From Pseudomonadaceae bacterium SI-3 (GTDB lineage Bacteria; Pseudomonadota; Gammaproteobacteria; Pseudomonadales; Pseudomonadaceae): 64,000 bases of DNA. Of this stretch, positions 28,237 to 38,171 are shown piece by piece. Position 1 is the first letter of the stretch. Each line of letters opens with the position of its first letter. Under the pieces are notes generated by a model, which was given only the letters and a program-made list of their open reading frames with translations, was not told the origin of the DNA and did not search any database. The position numbers and the translations under genes were made by a program. The stretch spans positions 4,588,001 to 4,652,000 of the forward strand of contig CP026511.1 in assembly GCA_004010935.1 (NCBI GenBank), read 5' to 3'.

Positions 28237-28644
28237 TCACGGACGGGCGGTGTCTCCCAGCCGCTCGGGCGACTCGGATGGCTCGGGATCTGTGGTCACG
28301 CCGATCCGGCGCAGGTACCACTGGTGAGCCACGTATGCGCAACCCCAGCCAAGCAGAACGCCAAGGGTATTAGCGAGCATGTCGCCCAGCGACGCCTGTC
28401 GATTGGGCAGCAGGCTCTGCCCGACTTCGATCAGCGTGGCCGCCGCCAGGCTTGCCGCCACGGCCCAGAACACGCTCCACTGCGGAAAGGCCAGGCGCAG
28501 CGAGAACATCAGCGCGGCGAAGCCAAGCATGTGGTGCAGCTTGTCCTGCTGGTCGAACACCTGAGGAACCGGTTCCGGCCGCAACCCGCTGAAGAGGATG
28601 ACCGCTAGCACCGCGAGGAACGGCAGGACGCGCAAGTAATTCAT
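28237..28644 (-). CDS. VanZ-like family membrane protein
   Basis: About 135 residues with four hydrophobic segments and the VanZ-type motif DQQDKLHHMLGFAALMFSLRLAFP, followed by LIEVGQSLLPNRQASLGDMLANTLGVLLGW. Despite the name, such proteins in pseudomonads are not tied to glycopeptide resistance; their role is unknown. ATG 28644 is preferred because the helix starts at once (MNYLRVLPFLAVLAVILF); an upstream in-frame start at 28725 would add an uncharacteristic polar stretch. It converges with the DUF2238 gene with a 15-base gap. Confidence 0.8.
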   Translation of the reverse strand: MNYLRVLPFLAVLAVILFSGLRPEPVPQVFDQQDKLHHMLGFAALMFSLRLAFPQWSVFWAVAASLAAATLIEVGQSLLPNRQASLGDMLANTLGVLLGWGCAYVAHQWYLRRIGVTTDPEPSESPERLGDTARP

Positions 28645-28981
28645 AGGCAATCGGTAGCTCTTGCTGAGAACGGAAAGGTGAAGTTGGCAGGGCCCGAATC
28701 GCGGGCGTGATGAAGACGTCAACAAAGGCGGCGTAAGATAGCAGCCCCTCGACGCAGCGCGTACCGAGCATGGTCGTCGGCGTGCACGCTATGGAGGTCG
28801 GAAGCGGTCGATAGTTCGTGCCGGCCTGTAACAAATTGCGCCGCTGTCGACCAACTGCCCATATTCGACGCCTCAGAGACCTAAACGTAACCTCGTGATC
28901 GAGGTCCGAACTGTTAGGATCTGGGCAATGCTACGGGGAACGGCGTATGCCGCCCCGCTACCAGCACTACGGGATACCACT
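28645..28981. other. Divergent control region between the VanZ-like and MCE genes
   Basis: No gene is supported. A short palindrome CCTCG-TGAT-CGAGG lies at 28891-28904. Two alternative in-frame starts for the downstream permease, GTG 28895 and ATG 28928 (the latter with AGGA eight bases upstream), fall here. Promoters for both flanking genes must lie in this stretch but none has clear consensus boxes. Confidence 0.4.
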
Positions 28982-30130
28982 TTGACGCACCCCACTTCGC
29001 TGCCAGGCAGTCTGCAGCGGCAGCCGACACAGGACGCCCACGCCACACTCACCATTGGCGGCGACTGGACCCTGCAGCATTACGCGACGCTGCGGCGGGA
29101 GATAGAGCGCACGCGCCGCCAGGTCACAGACACCGATCGGGTCGAACTCGATTCGCTTGGCGAGCTGGATACCGCGGGCGCCGGGCTACTGATCGAACTG
29201 ATCGGCCCCGCACGGGTGGCCCGCCTGAGCGACTGGGCGCCGCAGCTGCCGGCGGAACGCCAAGCCCTGTTGAAAACCGTCGCCGCCGCGCTGGACCAGC
29301 CAGAAGCCGAGCAGGCGCCGGCCACCAATGGCTTTGCCGATGTGCTGGCCCATGTTGGACGTACCGTGTCGGGGGTCTGGAATCAACAGCGCACCCTGCT
29401 CGGCTTCATTGGCCTGACCCTACAGACCCTGTTCACCGTGCTCCCCAACCCGCGGCGCTGGCGGGTCACCGCGCTGGTAGCGCACATCGAGCAAACCGGG
29501 CTGGACGCGATCCCCATCGTCGCCCTGCTGACCTTTCTGGTCGGTGCGGTGGTGGCCTTTCTAGGCGCCACGGTGCTGGCCGACTTCGGCGCGACCATTT
29601 ATACGGTCAACCTTGTTGCCTTCTCGTTTCTACGGGAATTTGGCGTGCTGCTGGCGGCGATCCTGCTAGCCGGGCGCACCGCGAGCGCCTTTGCCGCACA
29701 GATCGGGGCGATGAAATCCAACGAGGAAATCGACGCCATCCGCACCCTTGGCTTGAGCCCCATCGAGCTGCTGGTACTGCCACGGGTGCTGGCGATGCTG
29801 ATCACGCTGCCGATCCTGACCTTTATCGGCATTCTCAGCGGCATCGTCGGCGGGCTGGTGGTCTGCTCCTTGGCACTGGACATCTCGCCCGCCATGTTCT
29901 TCACCATCTTGCAGCGCGACATCCCGCTCAATCACTTTCTGGTCGGCATGGCCAAGGCGCCAGTGTTCGCCTTCCTGATCGCAGTGATCGGCTGTCTCGA
30001 GGGCTTCAAGGCCAGCGGCAGCGCGCAGTCGGTGGGCGAACACACCACCTCCAGCGTGGTGCAATCGATCTTCATGGTGATCCTGCTGGATGCGGTCGCC
30101 GCCCTGTTCTTCATGGAGATGGGCTGGTGA
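28982..30130 (+). CDS. MlaE-type lipid ABC transporter permease with fused N-terminal STAS domain
   Basis: About 382 residues. The first 110 or so residues form a STAS-like domain (LTIGGDWTLQHYATLRREIE, RVELDSLGELDTAGAGLLIEL), the role played by separate MlaB in E. coli. The rest is an MlaE permease with about five helices and the family segments LTFLVGAVVAFLGATVLADFG, LREFGVLLAAILLAGRTASAFAAQIGAMKSNEEIDAIRTLG. It should move phospholipids between the membranes together with the ATPase and MCE protein encoded next. A TTG start at 28982 with GGGA seven bases upstream begins the protein where I expect relatives to begin; ATG 28928 is a real alternative. It overlaps the ATPase gene. Confidence 0.85.
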   Translation: MTHPTSLPGSLQRQPTQDAHATLTIGGDWTLQHYATLRREIERTRRQVTDTDRVELDSLGELDTAGAGLLIELIGPARVARLSDWAPQLPAERQALLKTVAAALDQPEAEQAPATNGFADVLAHVGRTVSGVWNQQRTLLGFIGLTLQTLFTVLPNPRRWRVTALVAHIEQTGLDAIPIVALLTFLVGAVVAFLGATVLADFGATIYTVNLVAFSFLREFGVLLAAILLAGRTASAFAAQIGAMKSNEEIDAIRTLGLSPIELLVLPRVLAMLITLPILTFIGILSGIVGGLVVCSLALDISPAMFFTILQRDIPLNHFLVGMAKAPVFAFLIAVIGCLEGFKASGSAQSVGEHTTSSVVQSIFMVILLDAVAALFFMEMGW

Positions 30131-30915
30131 GAACAGACGAACCCGTGATTCAGGTGCAGGGCCTGGTCAACCGCTTTGGCAAACAGGCGGTGCACGTCAA
30201 TCTCGACCTGGATATCCGTCGCGGCGAGATTCTTGGCGTGGTCGGCGGTTCCGGCACTGGCAAGTCGGTGCTGCTGCGGAGCATCGTCGGCCTGCGCCGG
30301 CCCAATGCCGGCAGCGTGAAGGTGTTCGGTGAGAACCTGCTGAAGCTCTCAACCCAGCGCCGCTCGGAAGTCGAGCGGCGCTTCGGCGTGCTGTTCCAGC
30401 GCGGCGCCCTGTTCACCTCGCTCAACCTCCAGGAAAACGTTGCCTTGCCGCTGATCGAGCACATCGGCCTCAAACGCGCCGATGCCGAACATCTGGCACG
30501 GCAGAAGCTGGCGCTGGCTGGTCTGCCGCCGGAAGCCGCCTGCAAGTATCCCGACGAGTTGTCCGGCGGTATGGTCAAGCGCGCCGCCCTGGCTCGCGCG
30601 CTGGCGCTGGATCCGGAGGTGCTGTTTCTCGATGAACCCACTGCGGGCCTCGACCCGATCGGCGCAGCGGCCTTCGACCAGTTGATCCTGACCCTGCGCG
30701 ATGCGCTGGGCTTCAGCGTATTTCTGGTCACCCACGACTTAGACACGCTGTACACCATATGCGACCGCATTGCCGTGCTGGCGCAAAAACGCGTACTGGT
30801 GGTCGACACGCTGGAAAAGGTCGCCGCCACTGACGACGAATGGATTCGCGAATATTTTCACGGCCCTCGTGGCCGCGCCGCGCACGAAGCCGCGCAACGG
30901 TTGGAGAAACCATAA
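30127..30915 (+). CDS. MlaF-type ABC transporter ATP-binding protein
   Basis: A 262-residue ATPase. Walker A is GGSGTGKSVLLR, the signature is LSGGMVKRAALARALALDPE and Walker B is VLFLDEPTAGLDP, with the switch histidine in LVTHDL. These, with the LFQRGALFTSLNLQENVALPL segment, are diagnostic of the MlaF subgroup that powers lipid transport. It begins with GTG inside the stop region of the permease gene (GGTGA) and its TAA overlaps the ATG of the MCE gene, so the operon is tightly coupled. Confidence 0.92.
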   Translation: MRTDEPVIQVQGLVNRFGKQAVHVNLDLDIRRGEILGVVGGSGTGKSVLLRSIVGLRRPNAGSVKVFGENLLKLSTQRRSEVERRFGVLFQRGALFTSLNLQENVALPLIEHIGLKRADAEHLARQKLALAGLPPEAACKYPDELSGGMVKRAALARALALDPEVLFLDEPTAGLDPIGAAAFDQLILTLRDALGFSVFLVTHDLDTLYTICDRIAVLAQKRVLVVDTLEKVAATDDEWIREYFHGPRGRAAHEAAQRLEKP

Positions 30916-31853
30916 TGGAAACTCGCGCCCATCATGTATTGATCGGACTGTTTACCGTGGCAGCCGTCGGCTGCGCCCTGCTTTTCGCCCTGTGGCTGGG
31001 CAAATCCAGCATGGACCGGGAATACAGCTATTACGTTATCGGCTTCAGCCAGGCCGTCAGCGGACTGTCGAGTGGCAGCTCGGTGGAATACAGCGGCATC
31101 AAGGTCGGCGATGTCACCGAGCTGTGGCTGCAGCCAGACGACCCGCGCAAGGTTCGAGCGCGGATCCGCGTCTACGCCGGCACGCCCATCAAAACCGATA
31201 CCCAGGCGCGCCTGGCGCTGGCCAATATCACAGGCAGCATGGTCATCCAGCTGCACGGCGGCACCCCGGATGCCCCGCGGCTCGAAGGCGACCGCGAAGA
31301 CCCACCGCTGATCATTGCCGACCCGTCCTCACTCAGCGCACTGCTGGAAAACGGCGAAGACCTGATGAGCAACATCAACAACCTGCTGCTCAGCGCCAAC
31401 CAGATCTTCTCCGAGGAGAACACCACGCGCCTGAGCCGCACGCTGGAGCACCTGGAACAGGCCACCAGCGTGCTCTCGGAGCAACGCAGCGATCTGTCCC
31501 AGACGCTCCAGCAATTCAACCAACTGAGCCAACAGGCCAATACCGTGATGGGTGAGCTGTCGAGCCTGACACGCAACGCCAACGACCTGCTCGATGATCA
31601 GGGCCGCAGCGTGCTGGACAGCGCAGCGCAGTCAATGAGCGCGCTGGACCGCACCACCTCGCGCCTGGATACCTTGCTCGAAGAAAACCAGGGCGCGCTG
31701 AACAATGGCATGCAGGGCTTTAACGAACTCGGCCCGGCGATCAACGAACTGCGCAGCACCCTCGGTGCGCTGCGCCGGGTCACCCAGCGCCTGGAAGACA
31801 ACCCGAGTGGTTTCCTCCTCGGCCGCGACAAACTGCAGGAGTTCAACCCATGA
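30915..31853 (+). CDS. MCE (MlaD-like) periplasmic lipid-transfer protein
   Basis: A 312-residue protein with an N-terminal signal anchor (HHVLIGLFTVAAVGCALLFALWLG) and one MCE domain (about 38-115, VIGFSQAVSGLSSGSSVEYSG, IRVYAGTPIKTDTQARLA). The C-terminal 170 residues are a long helical coil with many Gln, Asn and Ser, longer than in E. coli MlaD and closer to the PqiB/YebT-type helical tunnel. It should form a ring that passes lipids across the periplasm. The start at 30915 overlaps the stop of the ATPase gene (TAATG). Its end overlaps the lipoprotein gene by four bases. Confidence 0.9.
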   Translation: METRAHHVLIGLFTVAAVGCALLFALWLGKSSMDREYSYYVIGFSQAVSGLSSGSSVEYSGIKVGDVTELWLQPDDPRKVRARIRVYAGTPIKTDTQARLALANITGSMVIQLHGGTPDAPRLEGDREDPPLIIADPSSLSALLENGEDLMSNINNLLLSANQIFSEENTTRLSRTLEHLEQATSVLSEQRSDLSQTLQQFNQLSQQANTVMGELSSLTRNANDLLDDQGRSVLDSAAQSMSALDRTTSRLDTLLEENQGALNNGMQGFNELGPAINELRSTLGALRRVTQRLEDNPSGFLLGRDKLQEFNP

Positions 31854-32470
31854 GCCTTCGCCAATCCCTGTCCCGCTTTGCGCTGCTCGGGCTGCTCTCG
31901 GCCCTCGCCGCCTGTTCGGTGCTGCCGGAGTCCGAGACCCTGCGGATCTTTTTGCTGCCGACCACACCGACGCCGCAGCAAGCCAGCGAGCCGACCATCC
32001 AGCAGGCGCTGCGCATCAACACACCGCAGGCCAGCCGCATTCTCTCCGGCCAGCGCATCGCCGTCGTGCCGCAGGGCAACGAAATCAGTGCCTACGGCGG
32101 CGCACGCTGGAGCGACGCTGCGCCGGTGCTGCTGCGCGACCGCTTGATCGAAGCCTTCCAGCGCGACGGACGCATGCCTTCAGTAAGCAATGAAGACGTC
32201 AATCTCTATGCAGACCTCAGCCTGCACAGCGATCTGCGCGCCTTCCAGACCGTTTACATCGACGGCAAGCCGGTGGTGGTGATTACCCTCGATGCGCGGC
32301 TGGTCAATCGCAACGACCAGCGCACCATGGCCAACCGCCGCTTCGAGGTCCGTCAGCCGAGCGCCGACCCCAGCGTGGAACGTGTGGTCGAGGCCTTCGG
32401 CCAGGCCAGCGACCGGCTCAGTGCCGATATTCTCGAATGGACGCTGAGCCATGCCCGGCAACTGCCCTGA
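31850..32470 (+). CDS. ABC-type transport auxiliary lipoprotein (PqiC-like)
   Basis: A 206-residue outer-membrane lipoprotein candidate with a lipobox ALAAC (Cys22) and the ABC_trans_aux fold (LRIFLLPTTPTP near the start, IAVVPQGNEISAYGGARWSDAAPVLL in the middle). In Pqi-type systems such a lipoprotein links the MCE tunnel to the outer membrane. It overlaps the MCE gene (ATGA) and ends the operon. There is no MlaC-type soluble carrier and no MlaA nearby, so this system resembles Pqi/Mce tunnels more than the classical Mla pathway. Confidence 0.88.
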   Translation: MSLRQSLSRFALLGLLSALAACSVLPESETLRIFLLPTTPTPQQASEPTIQQALRINTPQASRILSGQRIAVVPQGNEISAYGGARWSDAAPVLLRDRLIEAFQRDGRMPSVSNEDVNLYADLSLHSDLRAFQTVYIDGKPVVVITLDARLVNRNDQRTMANRRFEVRQPSADPSVERVVEAFGQASDRLSADILEWTLSHARQLP

Positions 32471-32549
32471 GCAACTGCCGTACGGTAGGCGTTAATCGCC
32501 TCGGAATTGATCCAGATACACACAAGTAGCGTATTAGAGCGCCTAAGAT

Positions 32550-32581
32550 GACTCCGGACGTTTAATAGCCGGAGCAGAGTC
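32550..32581 (+). promoter_or_regulatory. Leader hairpin that pairs the ribosome site of the export operon
   Basis: CTCCGG (32552-32557) pairs with CCGGAG (32569-32574), and GACTC (32550-32554) can alternatively reach GAGTC (32577-32581). The GGAG at 32571-32574, seven bases before the ATG at 32582, is thus inside the stem. This could lower or condition translation of the membrane-fusion protein. Confidence 0.4.
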
Positions 32582-33658
32582 ATGAGTCAGTCACGCACCC
32601 GAGCCGCACTCAAGGTTCTCGCAGCCGCCGCCGTGATTGCCGTCATCGGGGCGCTGCTGTGGAGCGAATTGCGCCCCAGCGGTCTCGGCGAAGGGTTCGC
32701 CAGCGGTAATGGTCGCATCGAAGCGACCGAGATTGATGTCGCCACCAAGAGCCCGGGCCGGGTGATTGAAATCCTCGTGGACGAGGGTGATTTCGTCCAG
32801 CCGGGCCAGGTACTGGCGCGTATGGATACCGATGTGCTCCAGGCGCAACTGAACCAGGCGCGTGCGCAGGTCCGCCAGGGCGAGAATGCCATCCTCACCG
32901 CAGAGGCCATGGTCGCTCAGCGGGAAAGCGAGCGCGCCACCGCCGAAGCCGTCGTCACCCAGCGCCGAGCCGAACTGACCGCCGCCCAGAAGCGCCATCA
33001 ACGGACCGAAACCCTGGTCGCGCGCAACGCCATGGCGCGACAGCAGCTCGACGATGACTTGGCCGCGATGCAAAGCGCCCAGGCGGCGCTCGCCGCCGCA
33101 CGCTCACAAGTGGTGTCTGCCGACGCCGGCATTGCCGCAGCGAAATCCCAGGTGATCGAGGCGCGCTCGGCTGTCGAGGCGGCACAAGCCGGCGTTGAAC
33201 GACTGCAGGCAGACATTCGCGACAGCGAACTGAAGAGCGACCGGGTGGCTCGCGTGCAATACCGCGTGGCGCAGCCCGGCGAAGTCCTCGGCGCGGGGGG
33301 CAAGCTGCTCAATCTGGTCGATCTGGCCGACGTCTACATGACCTTCTTCCTGCCCGAACGTCAGGCCGGACGCGTGGCGATCGGCGCCGAGGTACGGCTG
33401 GTGATCGACGCCGCCCCGCAGTACGTGATTCCGGCCAAGGTCAGTTATGTGGCCAGCGTGGCGCAATTCACACCCAAGACCGTGGAAACCGAAAGCGAGC
33501 GCGAAAAGCTGATGTTCCGGGTCAAGGCACGCATCGATCCGGAACTGCTCAAGCGTCACATGGAGCAGGTCAAGACCGGCCTGCCGGGCATGGCCTATCT
33601 GAAGCTCGATGCTGAAAGCGAGTGGCCCGCCGATCTGCAGATCAATGTAACGCCATGA
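32582..33658 (+). CDS. HlyD-family membrane fusion protein (YhiI-like)
   Basis: A 358-residue periplasmic adaptor with one N-terminal helix ([21 protein letters not shown]), a biotinyl-lipoyl-like segment ([20 protein letters not shown] and [16 protein letters not shown]), a long coiled-coil hairpin rich in Ala, Gln and Arg (about 85-220) and a beta-barrel domain. It links the inner-membrane ABC proteins encoded next to an outer-membrane channel, as YhiI does with RbbA and YhhJ. The next gene begins in its stop codon (ATGA). No TolC-like gene is present here. Confidence 0.87.
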   Translation: MSQSRTRAALKVLAAAAVIAVIGALLWSELRPSGLGEGFASGNGRIEATEIDVATKSPGRVIEILVDEGDFVQPGQVLARMDTDVLQAQLNQARAQVRQGENAILTAEAMVAQRESERATAEAVVTQRRAELTAAQKRHQRTETLVARNAMARQQLDDDLAAMQSAQAALAAARSQVVSADAGIAAAKSQVIEARSAVEAAQAGVERLQADIRDSELKSDRVARVQYRVAQPGEVLGAGGKLLNLVDLADVYMTFFLPERQAGRVAIGAEVRLVIDAAPQYVIPAKVSYVASVAQFTPKTVETESEREKLMFRVKARIDPELLKRHMEQVKTGLPGMAYLKLDAESEWPADLQINVTP

Positions 33659-36396
33659 GCGAGTCGCTCGATTCGGTGGTGCAGGTTGCCGGGGTCAGCC
33701 TGCAATACGGCAAGACGCGTGCTCTGGATGAGCTGACGCTGACCTTGCCCGCGCGATGCATGGTCGGCCTGATCGGCCCCGATGGGGTGGGCAAGTCCAG
33801 CCTGCTGGCGTTGATCTCCGGGGCGCGAAAGCTGCAGCAGGGCACGATAGGCGTACTCGGCGGCGACATCGCCGATCCCGGCCACCGGCGCAGGGTCTGT
33901 CCGCGCATCGCCTACATGCCTCAGGGGCTAGGCAAGAATCTGTATCCAACACTCACCGTTTTCGAGAATCTCGAATTCTTCGGCCGCTTGTTCGGCCAGG
34001 CGGGCGAGGAGCGCCACTGGCGCATTGCTGAACTGACCCGCAGCACGGGCCTCGCGTCCTTTCTCGAGCGGCCGGCGGGCAAACTCTCCGGCGGCATGAA
34101 ACAGAAGCTCGGCCTCTGCTGCGCGCTGATCCACGACCCCGATCTGTTGATCCTCGACGAGCCCACTACCGGCGTCGATCCGCTGTCACGTGCACAGTTC
34201 TGGGAGCTGATCGAGCGCATCCGCCGCGAGCGCCCACAGATGAGCGTACTGGTGGCCACCGCCTATATGGATGAGGCGCAGCGCTTCGACCATCTGGTGG
34301 CGATGGACGCCGGTCGCGTGCTGGCCACCGGCACGCCAGCCGAGTTGCTGGCGCGCACCGCCAGCGACTCGCTGGAGCAGGCCTTCATCCGCCTGCTGCC
34401 GGACGCCAAACGCAATCAGCATCGGGAACTGGTCATCCCGCCGCAGCCGCATAGCGACAGCATTGCGATCGAGGCCCACGGTCTGACCATGCGCTTCGGC
34501 GATTTCGTCGCGGTGGATCAGGTCAATTTCCGCATCGCCCGTGGCGAAATCTTCGGTTTCCTCGGCTCCAACGGCTGCGGCAAGACCACCACCATGAAAA
34601 TGCTCACCGGCCTGCTGCCGGCCAGCGAGGGCGAGGCGCTGCTGTTCGGCAAGCCGGTGGACCCGCACGACATGCAGACCCGCCAACGCGTCGGCTACAT
34701 GTCCCAGGCGTTCTCGCTGTACAGCGAGCTGACCGTGCGGCAGAACCTCGACCTGCACGCCCGGCTGTTCCACCTGCCGGCCGAACGGCGCGGGCCGCGC
34801 GTGCAGGAGATGCTCACGCGCTTCGATCTCACCGGCGATGCCGACAGCCTGCCCAGCCGCTTGCCGCTAGGCGTGCGTCAGCGCCTGTCGCTGGCGGTGG
34901 CAGTGATCCACAATCCGGAAATCCTGATTCTCGATGAGCCCACTTCCGGCGTTGATCCGGTTGCCCGCGACGGCTTCTGGGAACTGCTGGTTCAGCTGTC
35001 ACGTGAAGACGGCGTGACCATTTTCATCTCGACCCATTTCATGAACGAGGCACTGCGCTGCGACCGCATTTCGTTGATGCATGCCGGCCGGGTACTCGAC
35101 AGCGACACGCCGCAGGCGCTGATGACCAAGCGCGGGCTGCCGACGCTCGAAGCGACCTTCATCGCCTACTTGGAGGAAGCCGCGGCGGCGCATGCCGGCG
35201 AACAGCCGGCAGCCACCCCAACCGCTACGCGCGGCCCGATCGAAGCGACCAGCAACAGCGCCCGCCAGGCTCGTTTCAGCCTGCGGCGGCTGCTCAGCTA
35301 CACCCGCCGCGAGGCCATGGAACTGCGCCGCGACCCGATCCGCGCAACGCTGGCGATGCTCGGCAGCGTGCTGCTGATGTTCATCATGGGTTACGGGGTC
35401 AGTTTCGATGTGGAAAACCTGACCTATGCCGTGCTCGACGGTGACCAGACCACCACCAGCCAGCATTACCTGCAGAACATCGCCGGCTCGCGCTACTTCT
35501 TGGAAAAGCCGGCGCTGGCCAGCCATGCCGAACTGGACGCACGCCTGCGCAGCGGCGACATCAGCCTGGCGGTGGAAATCCCACCCAACTTCGGCCGCAA
35601 TCTCAAACGCGGGGCCGTGCCTCAGGTCGCGTTCTGGATCGATGGCGCCATGCCTATGCGGGCCGACACCATCAAAGGCTACGTGCAGGGCATCCATCTG
35701 ACCTACCTGCAGCAGCTGGCCCGCGAAGCCGGCGTGGACGGGCAGCTGGCGCCGGCCGACGTCGCCATCCGCTACCGCTACAACCCCGATGTACAGAGCC
35801 TTCCAGCCATGGCGCCTGCGATGATTCCGCTGCTCTTGATGATGATTCCGGCGATGCTCACCGCCTTGGGTGTCGTGCGCGAGAAGGAGTTGGGCTCGAT
35901 CACCAACTTCTACGTCACCCCGACCACCCGCCTGGAGTTCCTGCTCGGCAAGCAGCTGCCCTACATCGCCCTGGGCATGTTCAACTTCGCCACCCTGGCG
36001 TTGCTGGCGGTGTTTGTCTTTGGCATTCCGATCAAGGGCAGCATCCTGACCCTCTGCCTTGGCGCCCTGCTCTACGTGACCTGCGCCACCGGGCTGGGCC
36101 TGTTGATGTCGTCGATCCTCAACAGCCAGATCGCGGCCATTTTCGGCACCACCATCGTCACCCTGCTGCCGGCGATCCAATTTTCCGGGCTGATCCACCC
36201 GACCTCGGCAATGGAAGGGTTCGGCGCCTTTATCGGCAAACTCTACCCCACCAGCCATTTTCTGATCATCAGCCGCGGAGTGTTTTCCAAGGCGCTGGGC
36301 CTGGCCGACCTGTACCCGTATTTCATCCCGATGCTCCTGGCGATTCCGCTGCTGACCCTGCTCAGCGTCGCCGGCCTGCGCAAGCAGGAGAAATAG
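33655..36396 (+). CDS. rbbA: RbbA-like double ATPase-permease fusion
   Basis: A 913-residue protein: two ABC ATPase domains followed by an ABC-2 membrane domain. The first nucleotide site has GPDGVGKSS (41-49), [15 protein letters not shown] and [13 protein letters not shown]; the second has GSNGCGKTT and [12 protein letters not shown], with its signature degenerate as [10 protein letters not shown]. The membrane part (about 560-910) has a large periplasmic loop and six helices. E. coli RbbA was first reported as a ribosome-associated ATPase, but the operon with a membrane fusion protein and a YhhJ permease argues for export. The ATG at 33655 overlaps the upstream stop. Substrate unknown. Confidence 0.9.
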   Translation: MSESLDSVVQVAGVSLQYGKTRALDELTLTLPARCMVGLIGPDGVGKSSLLALISGARKLQQGTIGVLGGDIADPGHRRRVCPRIAYMPQGLGKNLYPTLTVFENLEFFGRLFGQAGEERHWRIAELTRSTGLASFLERPAGKLSGGMKQKLGLCCALIHDPDLLILDEPTTGVDPLSRAQFWELIERIRRERPQMSVLVATAYMDEAQRFDHLVAMDAGRVLATGTPAELLARTASDSLEQAFIRLLPDAKRNQHRELVIPPQPHSDSIAIEAHGLTMRFGDFVAVDQVNFRIARGEIFGFLGSNGCGKTTTMKMLTGLLPASEGEALLFGKPVDPHDMQTRQRVGYMSQAFSLYSELTVRQNLDLHARLFHLPAERRGPRVQEMLTRFDLTGDADSLPSRLPLGVRQRLSLAVAVIHNPEILILDEPTSGVDPVARDGFWELLVQLSREDGVTIFISTHFMNEALRCDRISLMHAGRVLDSDTPQALMTKRGLPTLEATFIAYLEEAAAAHAGEQPAATPTATRGPIEATSNSARQARFSLRRLLSYTRREAMELRRDPIRATLAMLGSVLLMFIMGYGVSFDVENLTYAVLDGDQTTTSQHYLQNIAGSRYFLEKPALASHAELDARLRSGDISLAVEIPPNFGRNLKRGAVPQVAFWIDGAMPMRADTIKGYVQGIHLTYLQQLAREAGVDGQLAPADVAIRYRYNPDVQSLPAMAPAMIPLLLMMIPAMLTALGVVREKELGSITNFYVTPTTRLEFLLGKQLPYIALGMFNFATLALLAVFVFGIPIKGSILTLCLGALLYVTCATGLGLLMSSILNSQIAAIFGTTIVTLLPAIQFSGLIHPTSAMEGFGAFIGKLYPTSHFLIISRGVFSKALGLADLYPYFIPMLLAIPLLTLLSVAGLRKQEK

Positions 36397-36397
36397 C

Positions 36398-37525
36398 ATG
36401 GCCAACGTCCGGCGCAAGCTCAGCAACATCATCCAGCTCGGCCTCAAAGAGCTGCGCAGCCTCTACCGCGATCCGGCAATGTTGGTGCTGATCATCTATT
36501 CGTTCACCCTGGCCATCTACGAAGGCGCCACCGCCGTGCCCGAGGCGCCGCACCGCGCCAGCATCGCCGTGGTCGACGAGGATCGCTCGCAGGCCTCGCT
36601 GCGCATCGTCAACGCCTTCCAGCTGCCGTACTTCATTGAGCCCAAGGCCATCACCCTGCAGCAGATGGACAGCGGCATGGATGCCGGCCTCTACACCTTC
36701 ACCCTGAACATTCCGCCGAACTTCCAGGCAGATTTACTGGCCGGTCGCCAGCCGACAATCCAGCTCAATGTCGACGCCACCCAGGTCAGCCAGGCGTTCA
36801 CCGGGGCCGGCCAGATCCAGCAGATCATCGCCAGCGAGACCGCTGACTTCGTCCGCCGCTACCGCAGCGTTGATGCCCTGCCGGTCGAGGCCGTCGTGCG
36901 CACGGCCTTCAACCCCAACCTGAATCGGGCCTGGTTCGGTGCCGTGAACGAGGTGATCAACCAGATCACCATGCTGGCGATCATCCTCACTGGCGCCGCA
37001 CTGATCCGCGAGCGCGAACACGGCACCATCGAGCATCTGCTGGTGATGCCGGTGACGCCGTTCGAGATCATGGTCGGTAAGGTCTGGGCGATGGGATTGG
37101 TGGTGTTGGCCGCCGCGGCGTTCGCGCTGCGCTTCGTGGTCGAGGGTTGGCTCGACATTCCGATTCAGGGCTCGCTGCTGCTGTTTGCCAGTGGCGCCGC
37201 GCTGCACCTGTTTGCCGCGACGTCCATGGGCATCTTCTTCGGCACGGTGGCGCGCTCCATGCCGCAACTGGGTCTGCTGGTAATCCTCACGTTGATCCCA
37301 CTGCAGATCCTCTCCGGTGGCGTGACCCCGCGCGAGAGCATGCCTGCGCTGATCCAGCACATCATGCTGGCGGCACCGACCACCCATTTCGTCGAACTGG
37401 CGCAGGCCATTCTCTTCCGCGGCGCCGGCGTCTCGGTGATCTGGCCACAACTGCTGGCGCTGCTGGCGATCGGCGCGGTTTTCTTCCTTGGCGCGCTGTC
37501 GCGGCTGCGGCAGTCGTTGCGTTAG
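36398..37525 (+). CDS. ABC-2 type permease (YhhJ-like)
   Basis: A 375-residue inner-membrane permease partner of the RbbA-like protein. One helix near the N-terminus (AMLVLIIYSFTLAIYEGA), a large periplasmic domain (about 45-180), then five helices including ITMLAIILTGAALIREREHGTIEHLLVMPVTPFEIMVGK, the ABC-2 hallmark. It starts one base after the RbbA stop. With the upstream genes it forms the three-gene yhiI-rbbA-yhhJ layout. Its stop overlaps that of a convergent small gene by four bases. Confidence 0.9.
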   Translation: MANVRRKLSNIIQLGLKELRSLYRDPAMLVLIIYSFTLAIYEGATAVPEAPHRASIAVVDEDRSQASLRIVNAFQLPYFIEPKAITLQQMDSGMDAGLYTFTLNIPPNFQADLLAGRQPTIQLNVDATQVSQAFTGAGQIQQIIASETADFVRRYRSVDALPVEAVVRTAFNPNLNRAWFGAVNEVINQITMLAIILTGAALIREREHGTIEHLLVMPVTPFEIMVGKVWAMGLVVLAAAAFALRFVVEGWLDIPIQGSLLLFASGAALHLFAATSMGIFFGTVARSMPQLGLLVILTLIPLQILSGGVTPRESMPALIQHIMLAAPTTHFVELAQAILFRGAGVSVIWPQLLALLAIGAVFFLGALSRLRQSLR

Positions 37526-37821
37526 CGGTCGTAGCCGGTAGACGGGTCAACCTCGGGCGACGGCTGCAATTCGACCTCGAACACTGAACCGCACGCAGCG
37601 TGTTCGACGCCGGTCAGCGCACCGAACAGTCGTAGCTGGTGCTCAAAGGTCGACTGGATCTGCGAGACCCGCGACACCATGCGGCGGCTAGCAATGCGCA
37701 CGGCAGGGTCTTCGCTGGCCATCATCTCGAACGAGAAGGTGGTCACGGCCTCGCTCAGTTGCGACAGGCTGCGCGCTGTCGTGCTTAGAAACTCGGCGAG
37801 TTGCTCGTTACAAGTGTGCAT
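37522..37821 (-). CDS. Hypothetical 99-residue helical protein
   Basis: A soluble small protein with a helical first two thirds (QLAEFLSTTARSLSQLSEAV, then RIASRRMVSRVSQIQSTFEH) and an acidic tail ending DPSTGYDR. No family is recognised. The regular heptad-like pattern of Leu, Ile and Val suggests a helical bundle or dimer. It is convergent with the export operon, with overlapping stops. The pattern of conserved-looking residues favours a real gene, although nothing else supports function. Confidence 0.6.
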   Translation of the reverse strand: MHTCNEQLAEFLSTTARSLSQLSEAVTTFSFEMMASEDPAVRIASRRMVSRVSQIQSTFEHQLRLFGALTGVEHAACGSVFEVELQPSPEVDPSTGYDR

Positions 37822-38171
37822 TCCATTGCCACCTAACAGTTGATATCAGCATGATGTTACTGCATTTTCGCCACCTGACTGCATCGCCTCTTTGGTCGAA
37901 TAACCCTAACGGCAGGGTTGAGTCCAGACGCGTTTGCGTCATGCACGGCAACTCATGAACAAAACAGGCGAATCGACCTGCCAGGCTTGCCAGGCTTGCC
38001 AGGCTTGCCAGGGCTCTGGCCAGCGGTTTGCCGGAACAACGCAGTCATTCACCTTCATACCCGTTCGAAGCTCAGCGCCATGGGCGGGAATTTTTGTATT
38101 TTCGGCGGGTCTATCCTGCCGACATGCCAAGAGCCTGTAGCTCTGTAGCGCGCCAAGGAAGCCACTCAATC
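37822..38171. other. Intergenic region before rmlB
   Basis: No gene is supported. An open frame from 37918 exists only because of a short tandem repeat at 37981-38011 and has no ribosome site. The promoter of the rml operon should be here; no JUMPStart/ops element is seen. Confidence 0.45.
37981..38011 (+). repeat. Nine-base tandem repeat (CCAGGCTTG), about 3.5 copies
   Basis: Three exact copies of CCAGGCTTG in direct succession, followed by a partial CCAGG. It lies 160 bases upstream of rmlB. Such a repeat could vary in number by slippage and so alter spacing in the promoter region. Confidence 0.8.

Noticed and set aside
37918..38148. Small open frame over the nine-base repeat ([10 protein letters not shown])
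   Set aside because: The frame stays open mainly because of the repeat; no ribosome site and no relatives are suggested.
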